Below, piece by piece: positions 24,532 to 34,976 of a DNA stretch of 34,976 bases. Position 1 is the stretch's first letter, and each line of letters starts with the position of its first letter. Under the pieces are notes generated by a model. That model saw only the letters and a list, made by a program, of their open reading frames with translations, was not told the origin of the DNA and made no database searches. Origin of the DNA: Hydrogenophaga sp. (GTDB lineage Bacteria; Pseudomonadota; Gammaproteobacteria; Burkholderiales; Burkholderiaceae_C); the NCBI GenBank assembly GCA_018993155.1, contig JAGKSX010000048.1, forward strand, positions 1 through 34,976, in the 5' to 3' direction. The position numbers and the translations under genes were made by a program.

Positions 24532-25482
24532 ATGACGACCATGACCTCCGATCCCCGCGACCTGCCCTCCGTGGCCCCCGAAGAAGCCACGCCGGCTCGC
24601 CAACGGCCTTCCACCTGGCAACTGGTGCGCGCCAACGGCGCGGTGCGCGTCGGCGCCTGCGCATTGGCCTTGCTGACTTTCGTGGCCGTGGCCGCGCCCT
24701 GGCTGGGCACGGTGGACCCGTCGGCCATCGACCCGGCCAGCATCAACATCGCGCCCGGCACGCGCGCGCCCTTCACCGACCTGGCCGGCGACGCCAAGGA
24801 CCACCTCTTCCTGCTCGGGGCCGACGGCTTCGGGCGCGACACCTGGAGCCGCATCGCCTATGGCGCGCGCGTCTCGCTGCTGGTGGGCGTGGCGGTGGCC
24901 GTGCTCGCCATGCTGGGCGGCGGCCTGATCGGCCTGGCGGCCGGCTACTTCCGCCGCCTCGACGGCGTGCTGATGCGCCTCATGGACGGCTTCATGGCGA
25001 TCCCCAACATCCTGCTGGCCATCGCGCTGGTCTCGATGTGGCGCGCCAGCCTGCTGACCATCGTGGTGGCCATCGCCATCCCCGAGATCCCGCGCGTGGC
25101 GCGGCTGCTGCGCTCCATCGTGCTCTCGGTGCGCGAGGAACCGTACGTGGAAGCCGCCGCCGCGCTGAACACGCCGACCTGGAAGATTCTCTGGCGCCAC
25201 GTCCTGCCCAACGCCGTGGCCCCGCTGATCGTGCACGCCACCTACGTCTGCGGCTCGGCCATGCTGGTCGAGGCGATCCTCTCCTTCCTCGGCATCGGCC
25301 TTTCGCCCGAAATCCCGACCTGGGGAAACATCATGTCCGAGGGCCGCGTCAACTTCAACGAACACCCCGAGAACGTGCTGTTCCCGGGTGCTTTCCTGGC
25401 GCTGACCGTGCTGGCCGTGAACATCCTGGGGGATGGCCTGCGCGACACGCTGGACCCCAAACTGCGCCGCCGCGGAGCCTGA
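24532..25482 (+). CDS. ABC transporter permease, DppC type
   Basis: A 316-residue DppC/OppC-type permease. An N-terminal cytoplasmic stretch of about 40 residues precedes the first helix (VGACALALLTFVAVAAPWL). FLLGADGFGRDTWSRIAYGARVSL is the hallmark of DppC proteins (LLGTDxxGRD), and the EAA loop is EEPYVEAAAALNTPTWKILW followed by HVLPNAVAPLIV. The start at ATG 24532 could instead be ATG 24541. Its stop lies 2 nt before the ATPase gene. Confidence 0.96.
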   Translation: MTTMTSDPRDLPSVAPEEATPARQRPSTWQLVRANGAVRVGACALALLTFVAVAAPWLGTVDPSAIDPASINIAPGTRAPFTDLAGDAKDHLFLLGADGFGRDTWSRIAYGARVSLLVGVAVAVLAMLGGGLIGLAAGYFRRLDGVLMRLMDGFMAIPNILLAIALVSMWRASLLTIVVAIAIPEIPRVARLLRSIVLSVREEPYVEAAAALNTPTWKILWRHVLPNAVAPLIVHATYVCGSAMLVEAILSFLGIGLSPEIPTWGNIMSEGRVNFNEHPENVLFPGAFLALTVLAVNILGDGLRDTLDPKLRRRGA

Positions 25483-25484
25483 CC

Positions 25485-27118
<1,634 letters not shown>

Positions 27119-27122
<4 letters not shown>

Positions 27123-28630
27123 GCGCGCTCCGCACCACGGCCCCCCAAGTGCTGGTGGCCCGGCTCAGCCACGAAAGCCACGCCTTCAGCCGGCTGCGCA
27201 CCACGCTGGCCGAGTTCGGCCGCGAGGAGCTGCTGTTCGGCGACGAGATCGTCGAGCGCATGCGCGGCACGCGCACCGAGCTGGGCGGCATCATCGACGC
27301 CGCGCAGGCGCAGGGTTGGCAGCTCGTGCCCACGGTCAGCGCCTGCGCCTCCACCGCCGGGCCCGTCACGCGCGCGGCCTACGACGCGCTCACCGAGCCC
27401 ATGCTGCGAGCGCTGGCCGAGCACCCTCACGTGGCGGCCGTGGTGCTGTCGCTGCATGGCGCGATGTTCGTCGAAGGCCTGCCCGACCCCGAGGGCGATC
27501 TGCTGTGCCGCATCCGCCAGCAGGTCGGCCCGCGCGTGGTGGTCGCGGCCACGCTGGACCTGCACGCCAACGTCACCGACGCCATGGTGCGCTACGCCGA
27601 CATCCTCACCAGCTACCGCACCACGCCGCACGTGGACCAGTACGAGGCCGGCCAGCGGGCCTGCGCACTGGTGCGGCGCGCCCTGGCCGGCGAGATCCGC
27701 CCGCGCGTGCACCTCGCGCGGCGCGACATGATCGCCGGCATGGACCTGGGCCGCACGCTGCGCGAGGGCCCCATGACGCGCCTGCACGCCCGCGCGCGGG
27801 CCTGGGAGCAGCGCGAGGCGGCCGTGCTCGATGTGAGCCTGAACGCGGGCTACTACATGGGCGACGTCTACGAAGCCGGCCCCTCGGTGCTGGTGGTCGG
27901 CGACGGCGACGCCGCGCTGTGCCAGCGCGTGGCGGACGAGCTGATCGACGACGCCTACCGCTGGCGCGACCAGAAGACCGTGCACCTGCAAAGCGTGGAC
28001 GAGGCGCTGGCGCGCTGCCGCGAACCCGCTCAGGGCCGCGGCCCGCTGATCCTGGCCGACTACACCGACGGCCCGGGCGGCGGCGGCTACGGCGACGCCA
28101 CCGCCCTGCTGCAGGCCCTGCTGGCCGCCAACCTGCCGGGCACGCTGGTGGGCCTGCTCCACGACCCCGAGAGCGCGCGCCAGGCGATCGAAGCCGGCGT
28201 GGGCCAGGCGCTGGACCTGCGCATCGGCGGCAAGACCGACCCGGCCTTCGGCGGCGGGCCTGTGGCCGTGCGCGCCCGGGTGCTCGCGGTGTCCGACGGC
28301 CGCTTCGTGCGCAGCGGCCCCTTCAAGACCGGCACACCGGCCTCCATCGGCGCCAGCGCCCTGCTGCAATGCGGCGAGGTGCAGGTGATCGTCGCCAGCA
28401 ACCGCGTGCAGGCCGAGGAGCGCGGCCAGTACCGCGTGCTCGGCGTGGACGTCGAGCGGCTCAACGTGCTCGCCCTCAAGGGCATCAACCACTTCCGCGC
28501 CGACCTCGAACCCATCGCGCGCGGCATCGTGTTCGTGGAATCGGGCGGCATCCACGCCACCGACCTGCGCACCCTGCCTTACCGCAACGTGCGGCGCCCC
28601 CTCTGGCCGCTGGACGACACCGCCGGCTGA
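27119..28630 (+). CDS. M81-family metallopeptidase (MlrC / microcystinase C family)
   Basis: A 503-residue zinc hydrolase of peptidase family M81. Candidate metal and catalytic residues are Glu54 (RTELGG), His113 (SLHGAM), Asp147 and His149 (LDLHAN) and His171 (TTPHVDQYEAG). From His113 onward their spacing equals that predicted for MlrC of Sphingomonas (His150, Asp184, His186, His208). The C-terminal domain contains DYTDGPGGGGYGDAT, typical of the family. MlrC releases the beta-amino acid Adda from linear microcystin peptides. The enzyme here is coupled to the ABC ATPase gene and followed by a beta-aminotransferase, so an amide of a beta-amino acid is a plausible substrate. A leader peptide is absent, so it should be cytoplasmic. 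Confidence 0.92.
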
Positions 28631-28656
28631 TTTCCCCTGTTTTCCCTGACCATCAC

Positions 28657-29949
28657 ATGAACCTCGACACCGAACTGAGCCAGCTGCGCGACGCCTATGT
28701 GGCGCGCCACCCCCAGAGCCAAAGCCGCTACCAGGCCGCCACCGCCGTCATGCCCGGCGGCAACACCCGCTCGGTGCTCTACTACGATCCTTTTCCGCTG
28801 GCCATGGCCCGCGGCGAGGGCGCCCGCCTCTGGGACGCGGATGGCCATGAGTACCTCGATTTCCTGGGCGAGTTCACGGCCGGCCTGTACGGCCACAGCC
28901 ACCCGGTGATCCGCGAAGCCATCCAGGCCGCCTTGGACGGTGGCATCAACCTCACCGGCCACAACCTGCTCGAAGCGCAGCTGGCCCAACTCGTGACCAG
29001 CCGCTTCCCCTCGGTGCAGCGACTGCGCTTCACCAACTCCGGCACCGAGGCCAACCTGCTGGCGATTGCGGCCGCCAAGCGCTTCACCGGCCGCCAGAAG
29101 ATCCTCGTGTTCAAGGGCGGCTACCACGGTGGCGTGCTCACCTTCGCCGCCGGCCACTCGCCGATCAATGTGCCGCACGACTTCGTGCTCGGCACCTACA
29201 ACGACCAGGCCGGTGCCGCCGCGCTCGTGGCCGAGCACGCGAAGGACCTGGCCGCCATCCTGGTCGAGCCCATGCAGGGCGCCGGCGGCTGCATCGTCGG
29301 GCGCCCCGGGTTCCTGGCCGACCTGCGCCGCCTCGCCACCGAGACCGGCGCGCTGCTGGTGTTCGACGAGGTGATGACCTCGCGCCTGACGCCGGGCGGG
29401 CGCCAGGCCGCCCTGGGCATCGCGCCCGACATGACCACGCTGGGCAAGTACATCGGCGGCGGCATGTCCTTCGGCGCCTTCGGTGGCCGCGAGGACGTGA
29501 TGGCGCTGTTCGACCCGCGCGTGCCGGGCCACCTGGGCCACGCCGGCACCTTCAACAACAACGTGATGACCATGTCGGCCGGCATCGCGGGCCTGAGCCG
29601 GATCTACACGCCCGAGGTGGCGGTGGCCTTCAACGCGCGCGGCGACGCGCTGCGCGAGCGCCTGAACGCGACCGCCCGCTCGCGCGGCACGCGCCTGCAG
29701 TTCACCGGCCTGGGCACGCTCATGAACCTGCACGCCACGCCGGGCGAGATCCGCCACTGCGACGACATTCCCGCGACCGAGCACACCGTCAAGGACCTGT
29801 TCTTCTTCCACATGCTGGCCCACGGCTTCTACGTGGCGCGGCGCGGCTTCATCGTGCTCTCGCTGCCACTGACGGACGACGACCTCGACCGCTTCCACGG
29901 CGCCTTCGAGGCCTTCGTGGACCGCTACGGCCAGGGCCTGCAGCCATGA
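28657..29949 (+). CDS. Class III beta-amino-acid aminotransferase (VpAT-like)
   Basis: A 430-residue PLP enzyme of the glutamate-1-semialdehyde aminomutase-like class III group. It has NSGTEANL, GGYHGGVL, Asp237 (VFDEVM) and the PLP lysine Lys264 (TLGKYIGGGMSFGAFGG). Long stretches match what I recall of the Variovorax paradoxus beta-phenylalanine aminotransferase, including GGINLTGHNLLE, HAGTFNNNVMTM and VLSLPLTD. Arg38 (NTRSVLYY) corresponds to the carboxylate-binding Arg41 of that enzyme, and Arg396 (RRGFIVLS) to a second active-site arginine region. It is therefore likely to turn a beta-amino acid into a beta-keto acid. It overlaps the next gene by 4 nt (ATGA). Confidence 0.92.
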   Translation: MNLDTELSQLRDAYVARHPQSQSRYQAATAVMPGGNTRSVLYYDPFPLAMARGEGARLWDADGHEYLDFLGEFTAGLYGHSHPVIREAIQAALDGGINLTGHNLLEAQLAQLVTSRFPSVQRLRFTNSGTEANLLAIAAAKRFTGRQKILVFKGGYHGGVLTFAAGHSPINVPHDFVLGTYNDQAGAAALVAEHAKDLAAILVEPMQGAGGCIVGRPGFLADLRRLATETGALLVFDEVMTSRLTPGGRQAALGIAPDMTTLGKYIGGGMSFGAFGGREDVMALFDPRVPGHLGHAGTFNNNVMTMSAGIAGLSRIYTPEVAVAFNARGDALRERLNATARSRGTRLQFTGLGTLMNLHATPGEIRHCDDIPATEHTVKDLFFFHMLAHGFYVARRGFIVLSLPLTDDDLDRFHGAFEAFVDRYGQGLQP

Positions 29950-31058
29950 GCGCCGCGCAGGGCCGCTCCCAAGCAAGCTCGCACCGCAGCCCGCAGGGCG
30001 AAGGTACTCCAGTGAGCGCCACCGAGCCGCGCCAAGGCCGCGTGCAGACCGTGCTCGGCCTGGTGGACCCTGCCGTGCTGGGGCCCACGCTCATGCACGA
30101 GCACGTCTTCATCGACCTCACGCCGCCGCCGCTGCGCCTGAACCCGCCGGCCGAGCAGGAAGCGGACATCGATCTGTGCAACTGCTGGGGCATCGCCTAC
30201 GGCCAGAAGCCGTTCATGCGCAACTACCGGCTGGACGAGACCGACGTGGCCGTGGCCGAGCTGCGCGACATGAAGGCCGCCGGCGGCGCCTCGCTGGTGG
30301 ACCTCACGGTGGGCGGCCTCAACCCCCAGCCCGATCGGCTGGTGGAGGTGGCGAAGGCCACCGGCGTGCACATCGTCATGGGCTGCGGCCACTACGTGAA
30401 CGACTACCAGCACCCGGCCAACCACACGCGAACGGCCGACGACTTCGCGCGCGAGATGGTGGAGCAGCTCACCGTGGGCGCCTGGGGCACGGCCGTGCGG
30501 GCCGGCATCATCGGCGAGATCGGCTGCCAGGCCCCCTGGACGGATCTGGAGCGGCGCGTCATGCACGGCGCGCTCACCGCGATGCAGGCCACCGGGGCCG
30601 CGCTCAACGTGCACCCGGGGCGCGATGCCGACCAGCCCATGGAGGTGGTGGACTTCATCCGCGCGCGCGGCCTGCCGGTGGACCGCGTGGTCATCAGCCA
30701 CATCGACCGCACGATCTTCGACGACGACCGGCTGCTGCGCCTGGCCGACACCGGCTGCGTGATCGAGTTCGACCTGTTCGGCTGGGAGCAGACCGCCTAC
30801 CCGGCGGCCGACATCGACATGCCCAACGACGGCGCGCGGCTGCGCATGGTCAAGCTGCTGGTCGACCGGGGCCACCGCGATCAGGTGCTGATCAGCCACG
30901 ACATCTGCACCCGCACCCGGCTGGGCCGCTACGGCGGCCACGGCTACCAGCACATCTTCGCCAACATCGCGCCGCGCATGCTGCGCCGCGGGTTCACGCA
31001 GGCCGACGTGGACACCATTCTGGTGAAGACCCCGCGCCGCCTGCTGACGTTGATCTGA
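29946..31058 (+). CDS. Phosphotriesterase-family metal-dependent hydrolase
   Basis: A 370-residue TIM-barrel amidohydrolase of the phosphotriesterase family. Predicted binuclear metal ligands are His51 and His53 (LMHEHVF), Glu191 (IIGEIG), His223 (NVHPG), His252 (ISHIDR) and Asp319 (ISHDIC). Glu replaces the carbamylated lysine of true phosphotriesterase, as in the PHP-like and some lactonase members, so lactone, amide or ester substrates are more likely than phosphotriesters. Residues 1-22 (Ser/Gln/Gly-rich) are not family-like. GTG 30012, with GAAGG 7 nt upstream, is an alternative start, but ATG 29946 couples neatly to the preceding stop. It may open a lactam or cut an amide before transamination. 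Confidence 0.88.
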   Translation: MSAAQGRSQASSHRSPQGEGTPVSATEPRQGRVQTVLGLVDPAVLGPTLMHEHVFIDLTPPPLRLNPPAEQEADIDLCNCWGIAYGQKPFMRNYRLDETDVAVAELRDMKAAGGASLVDLTVGGLNPQPDRLVEVAKATGVHIVMGCGHYVNDYQHPANHTRTADDFAREMVEQLTVGAWGTAVRAGIIGEIGCQAPWTDLERRVMHGALTAMQATGAALNVHPGRDADQPMEVVDFIRARGLPVDRVVISHIDRTIFDDDRLLRLADTGCVIEFDLFGWEQTAYPAADIDMPNDGARLRMVKLLVDRGHRDQVLISHDICTRTRLGRYGGHGYQHIFANIAPRMLRRGFTQADVDTILVKTPRRLLTLI

Positions 31059-31248
31059 GTCCCGCGCACCGGCAGGCCCTTTCCTTTCCCCCATCGACAG
31101 AGCGCTGCGCGCGCGCCCTTCCGGGTGCACGCGCCAGGGCTTCTGTTGCCCGAAAACGGCCGCAAGGCCACCCAAGGCCCGGAGCACCCGCTCCGGAATC
31201 GCAACCGGCGCCGCGCAGGCGCCACCACTGGCAAATGGAGCAAGCACT
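31059..31248 (+). promoter_or_regulatory. Porin upstream region with two GC-rich hairpins
   Basis: This 190-bp gap is the longest inside the rightward operon. It contains CCGGAGC (31179-31185) and GCTCCGG (31190-31196) around a 4-nt loop, and two GGCGCC blocks (31207-31212 and 31218-31223) around a 5-nt loop. Neither has a T-tract, so they are not ordinary intrinsic terminators. They would fold in the leader just before the ribosome binding site GGAG (31237-31240) of the porin gene. No clear promoter was seen. Confidence 0.4.
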
Positions 31249-32364
31249 GTGAAACACTCGAAACTCATTGGTCTGGCCTGCCTCGGCATGGCCGCGCTGA
31301 GCCCGCTCGGCGCCTTCGCGCAAACGGCCCCCGCGCCCACGTCCAGCGTCAACCTCTATGGCGTGCTGGACATTGGCCTGACCCGTGTCAGCAACGTGGG
31401 CGGCAGCGGGATCACCCGCGTGGACGACGGCGTGTCCCAGGGCAGCCGCATCGGCTTTCGCGGGCGCGAAGACCTCGGTGGTGGTCTGGCCGCGATCTTC
31501 AACCTGGAGATGGGCGTGGCGACCGACAACGGCACGCTGCGCCAGGGCGGCCTGGCGTTCGGCCGCGCGGCCTTCGTCGGCCTGGCCGACCAGAAGCTGG
31601 GCCAGTTCACGGTGGGCCGCCAGTTCGACCAGATGGTCGGCACCCTGCTGCGCTACCACCCGGGCTTCCACACCGGCATCTACGGCATGACGCCGGGCGA
31701 CGCCGACCGCGTGGCCGGGGCCTGGCTGGACAACCAGATCACCTACGTGAGCCCCGACCTGGCCGGCTTCAAGTTCACCGTGCAGCGCGCGCTCTCCGAA
31801 GGCGGCACCAGCGCGACCAACGCGGGCAACGCCTGGAGCGCCGGTGCGACCTACGGCAACGGCCCGTTCAACCTGGGCGTGGCCACCACCAGCATCCAGG
31901 GCCACACCGTGCGCCCGGGCAGCAGCTACGGCGTGTCGCAGTTCCTCGGCACCACCCTGGCCACACCCGCCACCGCCTTCGTGCTGCCCGAGTACCAGAC
32001 CGCCGGCATCGGCGCCTCCTACGCCTTCGGACCGGCCACCGTCGCGGCCCTGACCACGCGCTCGAAGTTCGAGCTGGCCAACGGCGCCTCGGACGCGATG
32101 AAGACGGTCGGCCTCTCGCTGTCGTACAAGCTGGGCGAGCTGATCCTGTCCTCGGGCGTGCAGCGCGCCAAGCTGGCGTCTTCCGCCTGGACCACCGTGA
32201 CGCTGGGCGCCGACTACTACCTCTCCAGGCGCACTGACGTGTACGTGACCTACAACGCGCGCAAGGCCTCGGGCCCGAACACGCGCGCGGTGCTGGTGAC
32301 CAACGGCCCGTCGTCCGACGACAGCCAGAACGCGCTGCGCGTGGGCATCCGCCACCGCTTCTGA
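31249..32364 (+). CDS. Gram-negative outer-membrane porin (Burkholderiales type)
   Basis: A 371-residue outer-membrane porin. A 24-residue signal peptide ends GAFAQ, and the mature protein begins SSVNLYGVLDIGLTRVSN, followed by SRIGFRGREDLGGGLAAIFNLEMG, the signature start of Burkholderiales trimeric porins. The C-terminus LRVGIRHRF ends in Phe, the usual barrel-assembly signal. The start is GTG at 31249 with GGAG 8 nt upstream. Lying between a hydrolase and a CoA ligase in a catabolic operon, it probably lets the growth substrate across the outer membrane. Confidence 0.95.
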   Translation: MKHSKLIGLACLGMAALSPLGAFAQTAPAPTSSVNLYGVLDIGLTRVSNVGGSGITRVDDGVSQGSRIGFRGREDLGGGLAAIFNLEMGVATDNGTLRQGGLAFGRAAFVGLADQKLGQFTVGRQFDQMVGTLLRYHPGFHTGIYGMTPGDADRVAGAWLDNQITYVSPDLAGFKFTVQRALSEGGTSATNAGNAWSAGATYGNGPFNLGVATTSIQGHTVRPGSSYGVSQFLGTTLATPATAFVLPEYQTAGIGASYAFGPATVAALTTRSKFELANGASDAMKTVGLSLSYKLGELILSSGVQRAKLASSAWTTVTLGADYYLSRRTDVYVTYNARKASGPNTRAVLVTNGPSSDDSQNALRVGIRHRF

Positions 32365-32366
32365 CC

Positions 32367-34376
32367 ATGACGACCACCACCGCTTCGAACGCCCACCCCT
32401 TGCCGGACGGCGCGGGCGAGCTGCTCTGGTCGCCCACCGCCGAGCAGGTGCGGTCCAGCCGCCTGGCCCACTACCAGGCCTGGCTGGGCGAACACAAGGG
32501 CGTGCGCACCACGTCCTACGACGAGCTCTGGCGCTGGTCCACCGACGACCTCGACGGCTTCTGGCAATCCATCTGGGAACACTTCGAAGTGGTGGCCGAG
32601 GGCAGCCCGCAACCCGTGCTGGGCGAGCGGCGGATGCCCCATGCGCAGTGGTTTCCGAATGCGCGCCTGAACTACGCCGAGCACATCTTCCGCAACGCCA
32701 CCGCCGAGCGCCCCGCCATCCTCGCGCACGCCGAAGACGAACCCCTGCTGAGCATCTCGTGGGCCTCGCTGGAGCGCGACACCGCCGCGCTCGCCGCCAC
32801 CCTGCGCTCGCTCGGCGTCGGCCCCGGCGACCGCGTGGCCAGCTACATGCCGAACCGGCCCGAGACGGTGATCGCCTTCCTGGCCTGCGCGAGCGTGGGC
32901 GCCATCTGGTCCAGCTGCGCACCCGACATGGGGCCTACCGTGGTGCTGGACCGGCTGCGCCAGATCGAACCCAAGGTGCTGTTCGCCACCGACAGCGACC
33001 GCTACAACGGCAAGGCGCACGACCGCGCGCCCCAGGTCGAGAGCCTGCTCGCCGAACTGCCCAGCGTGCGGCACGTGGTGCACGTGCACGGACCGGCGCA
33101 CACCACCCGCGCCGTGGGCTGGCGCGACCGCCTGGACTGGTCCGAGTGCATCCAGCACGCGGCGCCGCCGCGCTACGAGCGCGTGCCCTTCGCGCACCCG
33201 CTCTGGATCGTGTATTCCTCCGGCACCACCGGCCTGCCCAAGGCCATGGTGCACAGCCACGGCGGCATCGTGCTCACGCACCTCAAGACCATGGCCCTGC
33301 AGCACGACCTGCGCGCGGGCGACCGGTTGCTGTTCCTGGGCAGCACGGGCTGGATCGTCTGGAACTGGCAGGTCGGCGCGCTGCTCACGGGCGCCTCCAT
33401 CGTGCTCTACGACGGCAACCCCAGCTGGCCGGACACCCAGGCGCTCTGGCGCTTCCTCGACGAACAGGGCATCACCCTGTTCGGCTGCGGCGCGGCCTTC
33501 CTCATCAATGCCATGAAGGACGGCCTTCGGCCGCGCGACGTCTGTTCGCTCCAGCACCTGCGCGCCATCAACGCCACCGGTTCGCCCCTGCCCATCGACG
33601 CCTACCGCTGGGTCTACAGCGCCGTCAAACCCGACGTCTGGCTGGCCTCGATCAGCGGCGGCACCGACATCGCGGCCGGCTTCGTGGCCTGCGCGCCCTC
33701 GCTGCCGGTGCACGCGGGCGAGATCCAGTGCCCCGAACTGGGCGTGGCCGCCCAGGCCTACAACGACGCGGGCCAGCCGGTGGTCAACGAGGTGGGCGAG
33801 CTGGTCATCACCCAGCCCATGCCCTCCATGCCGGTCTTCTTCTGGAACGACCCGGACGGCCGGCGCTACCGGGAAAGCTACTTCGACACCTTCCCCGGCG
33901 TCTGGCGCCACGGCGACTGGATCCGCTTCACCGAGCGCCGCACCTCGGTGATCTATGGCCGCTCCGACAGCACCATCAACCGCTTCGGCATCCGCATGGG
34001 CACGGCCGAGATCTACCGGGTGGTGGAGGCGCTGCCCGAGGTGCGCGACAGCATGGTGGTGGACCTGGAGTACCTCGGCCGGCCCTCCTTCATGCCCCTG
34101 TTCGTGGTGCTGCAACCGGGCCTGTCGCTGGACGAGGCGCTCAAGGCGCGCATCGTCGAGCAGATCCGGACGAAAGCCTCCTCGCGGCACGTGCCCAACG
34201 AGGTGCTCCAGGTGACCGACATCCCGCGCACACTGAGCGGCAAGAAGATGGAGGTGCCGGTGCGCAAGCTGCTGCTCGGCGCGCCACCCGACCAGGTGGC
34301 CAGCCCCGATGCCATGCAGAACCCGGGCAGCTTCGGCTTCTTCGTCGACTACGCGAAAAAGAGGGTGCCCACTTGA
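32367..34376 (+). CDS. Acetoacetyl-CoA synthetase-like beta-ketoacyl-CoA ligase
   Basis: A 669-residue ANL-superfamily ligase of the acetoacetate-CoA ligase group. Motifs in order: WFPNARLNYAEHIFR near the N-terminus, the P-loop YSSGTTGLPKAMVHSHGG (about 282-299), GSTGWIVWNW, the hinge region YGRSDSTINRFGIRMGTAEIY, and the C-terminal SGKKMEVPVRK holding the adenylation lysine. It uses ATP to join CoA to acetoacetate or a similar beta-keto acid. This fits as the step after the VpAT-like aminotransferase, whose products are beta-keto acids. ATG 32367 lies 2 nt after the porin stop. Short-chain carboxylates are an alternative substrate. Confidence 0.93.
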   Translation: MTTTTASNAHPLPDGAGELLWSPTAEQVRSSRLAHYQAWLGEHKGVRTTSYDELWRWSTDDLDGFWQSIWEHFEVVAEGSPQPVLGERRMPHAQWFPNARLNYAEHIFRNATAERPAILAHAEDEPLLSISWASLERDTAALAATLRSLGVGPGDRVASYMPNRPETVIAFLACASVGAIWSSCAPDMGPTVVLDRLRQIEPKVLFATDSDRYNGKAHDRAPQVESLLAELPSVRHVVHVHGPAHTTRAVGWRDRLDWSECIQHAAPPRYERVPFAHPLWIVYSSGTTGLPKAMVHSHGGIVLTHLKTMALQHDLRAGDRLLFLGSTGWIVWNWQVGALLTGASIVLYDGNPSWPDTQALWRFLDEQGITLFGCGAAFLINAMKDGLRPRDVCSLQHLRAINATGSPLPIDAYRWVYSAVKPDVWLASISGGTDIAAGFVACAPSLPVHAGEIQCPELGVAAQAYNDAGQPVVNEVGELVITQPMPSMPVFFWNDPDGRRYRESYFDTFPGVWRHGDWIRFTERRTSVIYGRSDSTINRFGIRMGTAEIYRVVEALPEVRDSMVVDLEYLGRPSFMPLFVVLQPGLSLDEALKARIVEQIRTKASSRHVPNEVLQVTDIPRTLSGKKMEVPVRKLLLGAPPDQVASPDAMQNPGSFGFFVDYAKKRVPT

Positions 34377-34386
34377 ACCGCGCGAC

Positions 34387-34976
34387 CTAGACCGCCAGAC
34401 GGGCCTCGGCAGGTGTGCAGGTGGTGAGCGCGCTGCCCACGCGGGCGCGGGCCTGCTCGATGAGGTAGTCCAGGAACACCTCGGTGCGGCGCGGCATGAA
34501 CTTGCGGCTGGGCAGGGCTGCGTACACCGTCAGCCGGTCCGTGATCCAGGGGTTGAGCACGCGCACCAGCTCGCCGCTCTCGATGAAGGGCGCGGCCAGG
34601 CCGATGGCGCAGGCACCGATGCCGGCGCCATCGAGCGCGGCGTGCATCAGCGTGTCGGGGTGGTTGACCCAGAGCACCGGTTGCACCTCGATGTCGACAA
34701 AGCGGGCTTCGTCCGTCTCGTGCAGCAGGCGCCAGCCCCGGGTGCGGCCGGTCGCGGGCTTGAAGCGCAGGCAGTCGTGCCGCTCCAGGTCTTCGGGCTG
34801 CACTGGCGTGCCCTTGCGCTGCAGGTATTTGGGCGAAGCCAGCAGCACGGTGACGCTGGAGAGCACCTTGCGCGCGATCACGTTGGCGTCGAACGAGGCC
34901 TGCGCGCCCATGAGCGTGATGTCGTAGTCCTGGATCGGGGGTTCGCGGGGGGAGTCCACGTCGATGTCGAGCAGGA
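34387..34976 (-). CDS. LysR-family regulator, partial (N-terminus beyond right edge)
   Basis: The C-terminal ~196 residues of a LysR-type regulator; the reading frame stays open to the last base of the window, so the helix-turn-helix is outside. The visible part is the substrate-binding domain: LLDIDVDSPREPPIQDYDI, LLASPKYLQRKGTP, LERHDCLRFKPATG and the late DGAGIGACAIGLAAPFIESGELVRVL, all typical. It is convergent with the ligase gene, 10 nt away. Its target is not evident in this window. Confidence 0.92.
   Translation of the reverse strand, partial: LLDIDVDSPREPPIQDYDITLMGAQASFDANVIARKVLSSVTVLLASPKYLQRKGTPVQPEDLERHDCLRFKPATGRTRGWRLLHETDEARFVDIEVQPVLWVNHPDTLMHAALDGAGIGACAIGLAAPFIESGELVRVLNPWITDRLTVYAALPSRKFMPRRTEVFLDYLIEQARARVGSALTTCTPAEARLAV

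Noticed and set aside
22389-24854. 821-codon minus-strand open frame
   Set aside because: Antisense to the binding protein and permease genes; Gln/His/Arg-rich shadow.
27316-28656. In-frame extension upstream of the aminotransferase
   Set aside because: The extension is the shifted frame of the M81 gene (Arg/Pro/Ala-rich). The family sequence starts at ATG 28657.

Overview
The window is high-GC, gene-dense DNA whose content points to a betaproteobacterium of the Burkholderiales, most likely Comamonadaceae. The clues are two orphan TctC/Bug receptors, a Burkholderiales-type trimeric porin, three-subunit molybdenum hydroxylase genes and an aminotransferase close to the Variovorax beta-phenylalanine aminotransferase. 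Assignments come from reading the translations and from family knowledge; no database search was run. No rRNA, tRNA, CRISPR array or insertion sequence was seen.

Region 1 (1-15976) is a divergent catabolic locus around an AT-rich control region at 3713-3908. Rightward, twelve tightly packed genes (3909-15976) encode a maleamate amidase (NicF-like), a class A flavin monooxygenase, a three-subunit molybdenum hydroxylase (FAD, 2Fe-2S and Mo subunits), N-formylmaleamate deformylase (NicD), 2,5-dihydroxypyridine dioxygenase (NicX), a TctC receptor, a CaiB/BaiF CoA-transferase, a CoxG-like membrane protein and both ETF subunits. Leftward are two overlapping acyl-CoA dehydrogenases, a second TctC receptor and an alpha/beta hydrolase cut by the window edge. 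The core is pyridine-ring breakdown: a pyridine carboxylate is hydroxylated by the Mo enzyme, hydroxylated and decarboxylated to 2,5-dihydroxypyridine, opened by NicX, deformylated by NicD and deamidated by NicF to maleate. No maleate isomerase is present, and the CoA-transferase/ACAD/ETF module is not part of the textbook nic pathway.

Region 2 (15993-20897) is a cell-surface glycosylation module: a polytopic membrane protein resembling GT-C glycosyltransferases, divergent from homologues of DprE1 and DprE2. Those two enzymes epimerise polyprenyl-phosphoryl-ribose to polyprenyl-phosphoryl-arabinose. A small winged-helix protein follows. Base composition looks less GC-rich than in the flanks.

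Region 3 (20955-34376) is a second catabolic operon behind a divergent TetR regulator: an oligopeptide-type ABC transporter with fused ATPases, an M81 (MlrC-family) metallopeptidase, a beta-amino-acid aminotransferase like VpAT, a phosphotriesterase-family hydrolase, a porin and an acetoacetyl-CoA synthetase-like ligase. Together these suggest uptake of a peptide or amide containing a beta-amino acid, hydrolysis, transamination to a beta-keto acid and CoA activation. I do not know of a described pathway with exactly this gene set. A LysR regulator truncated by the right edge follows convergently.
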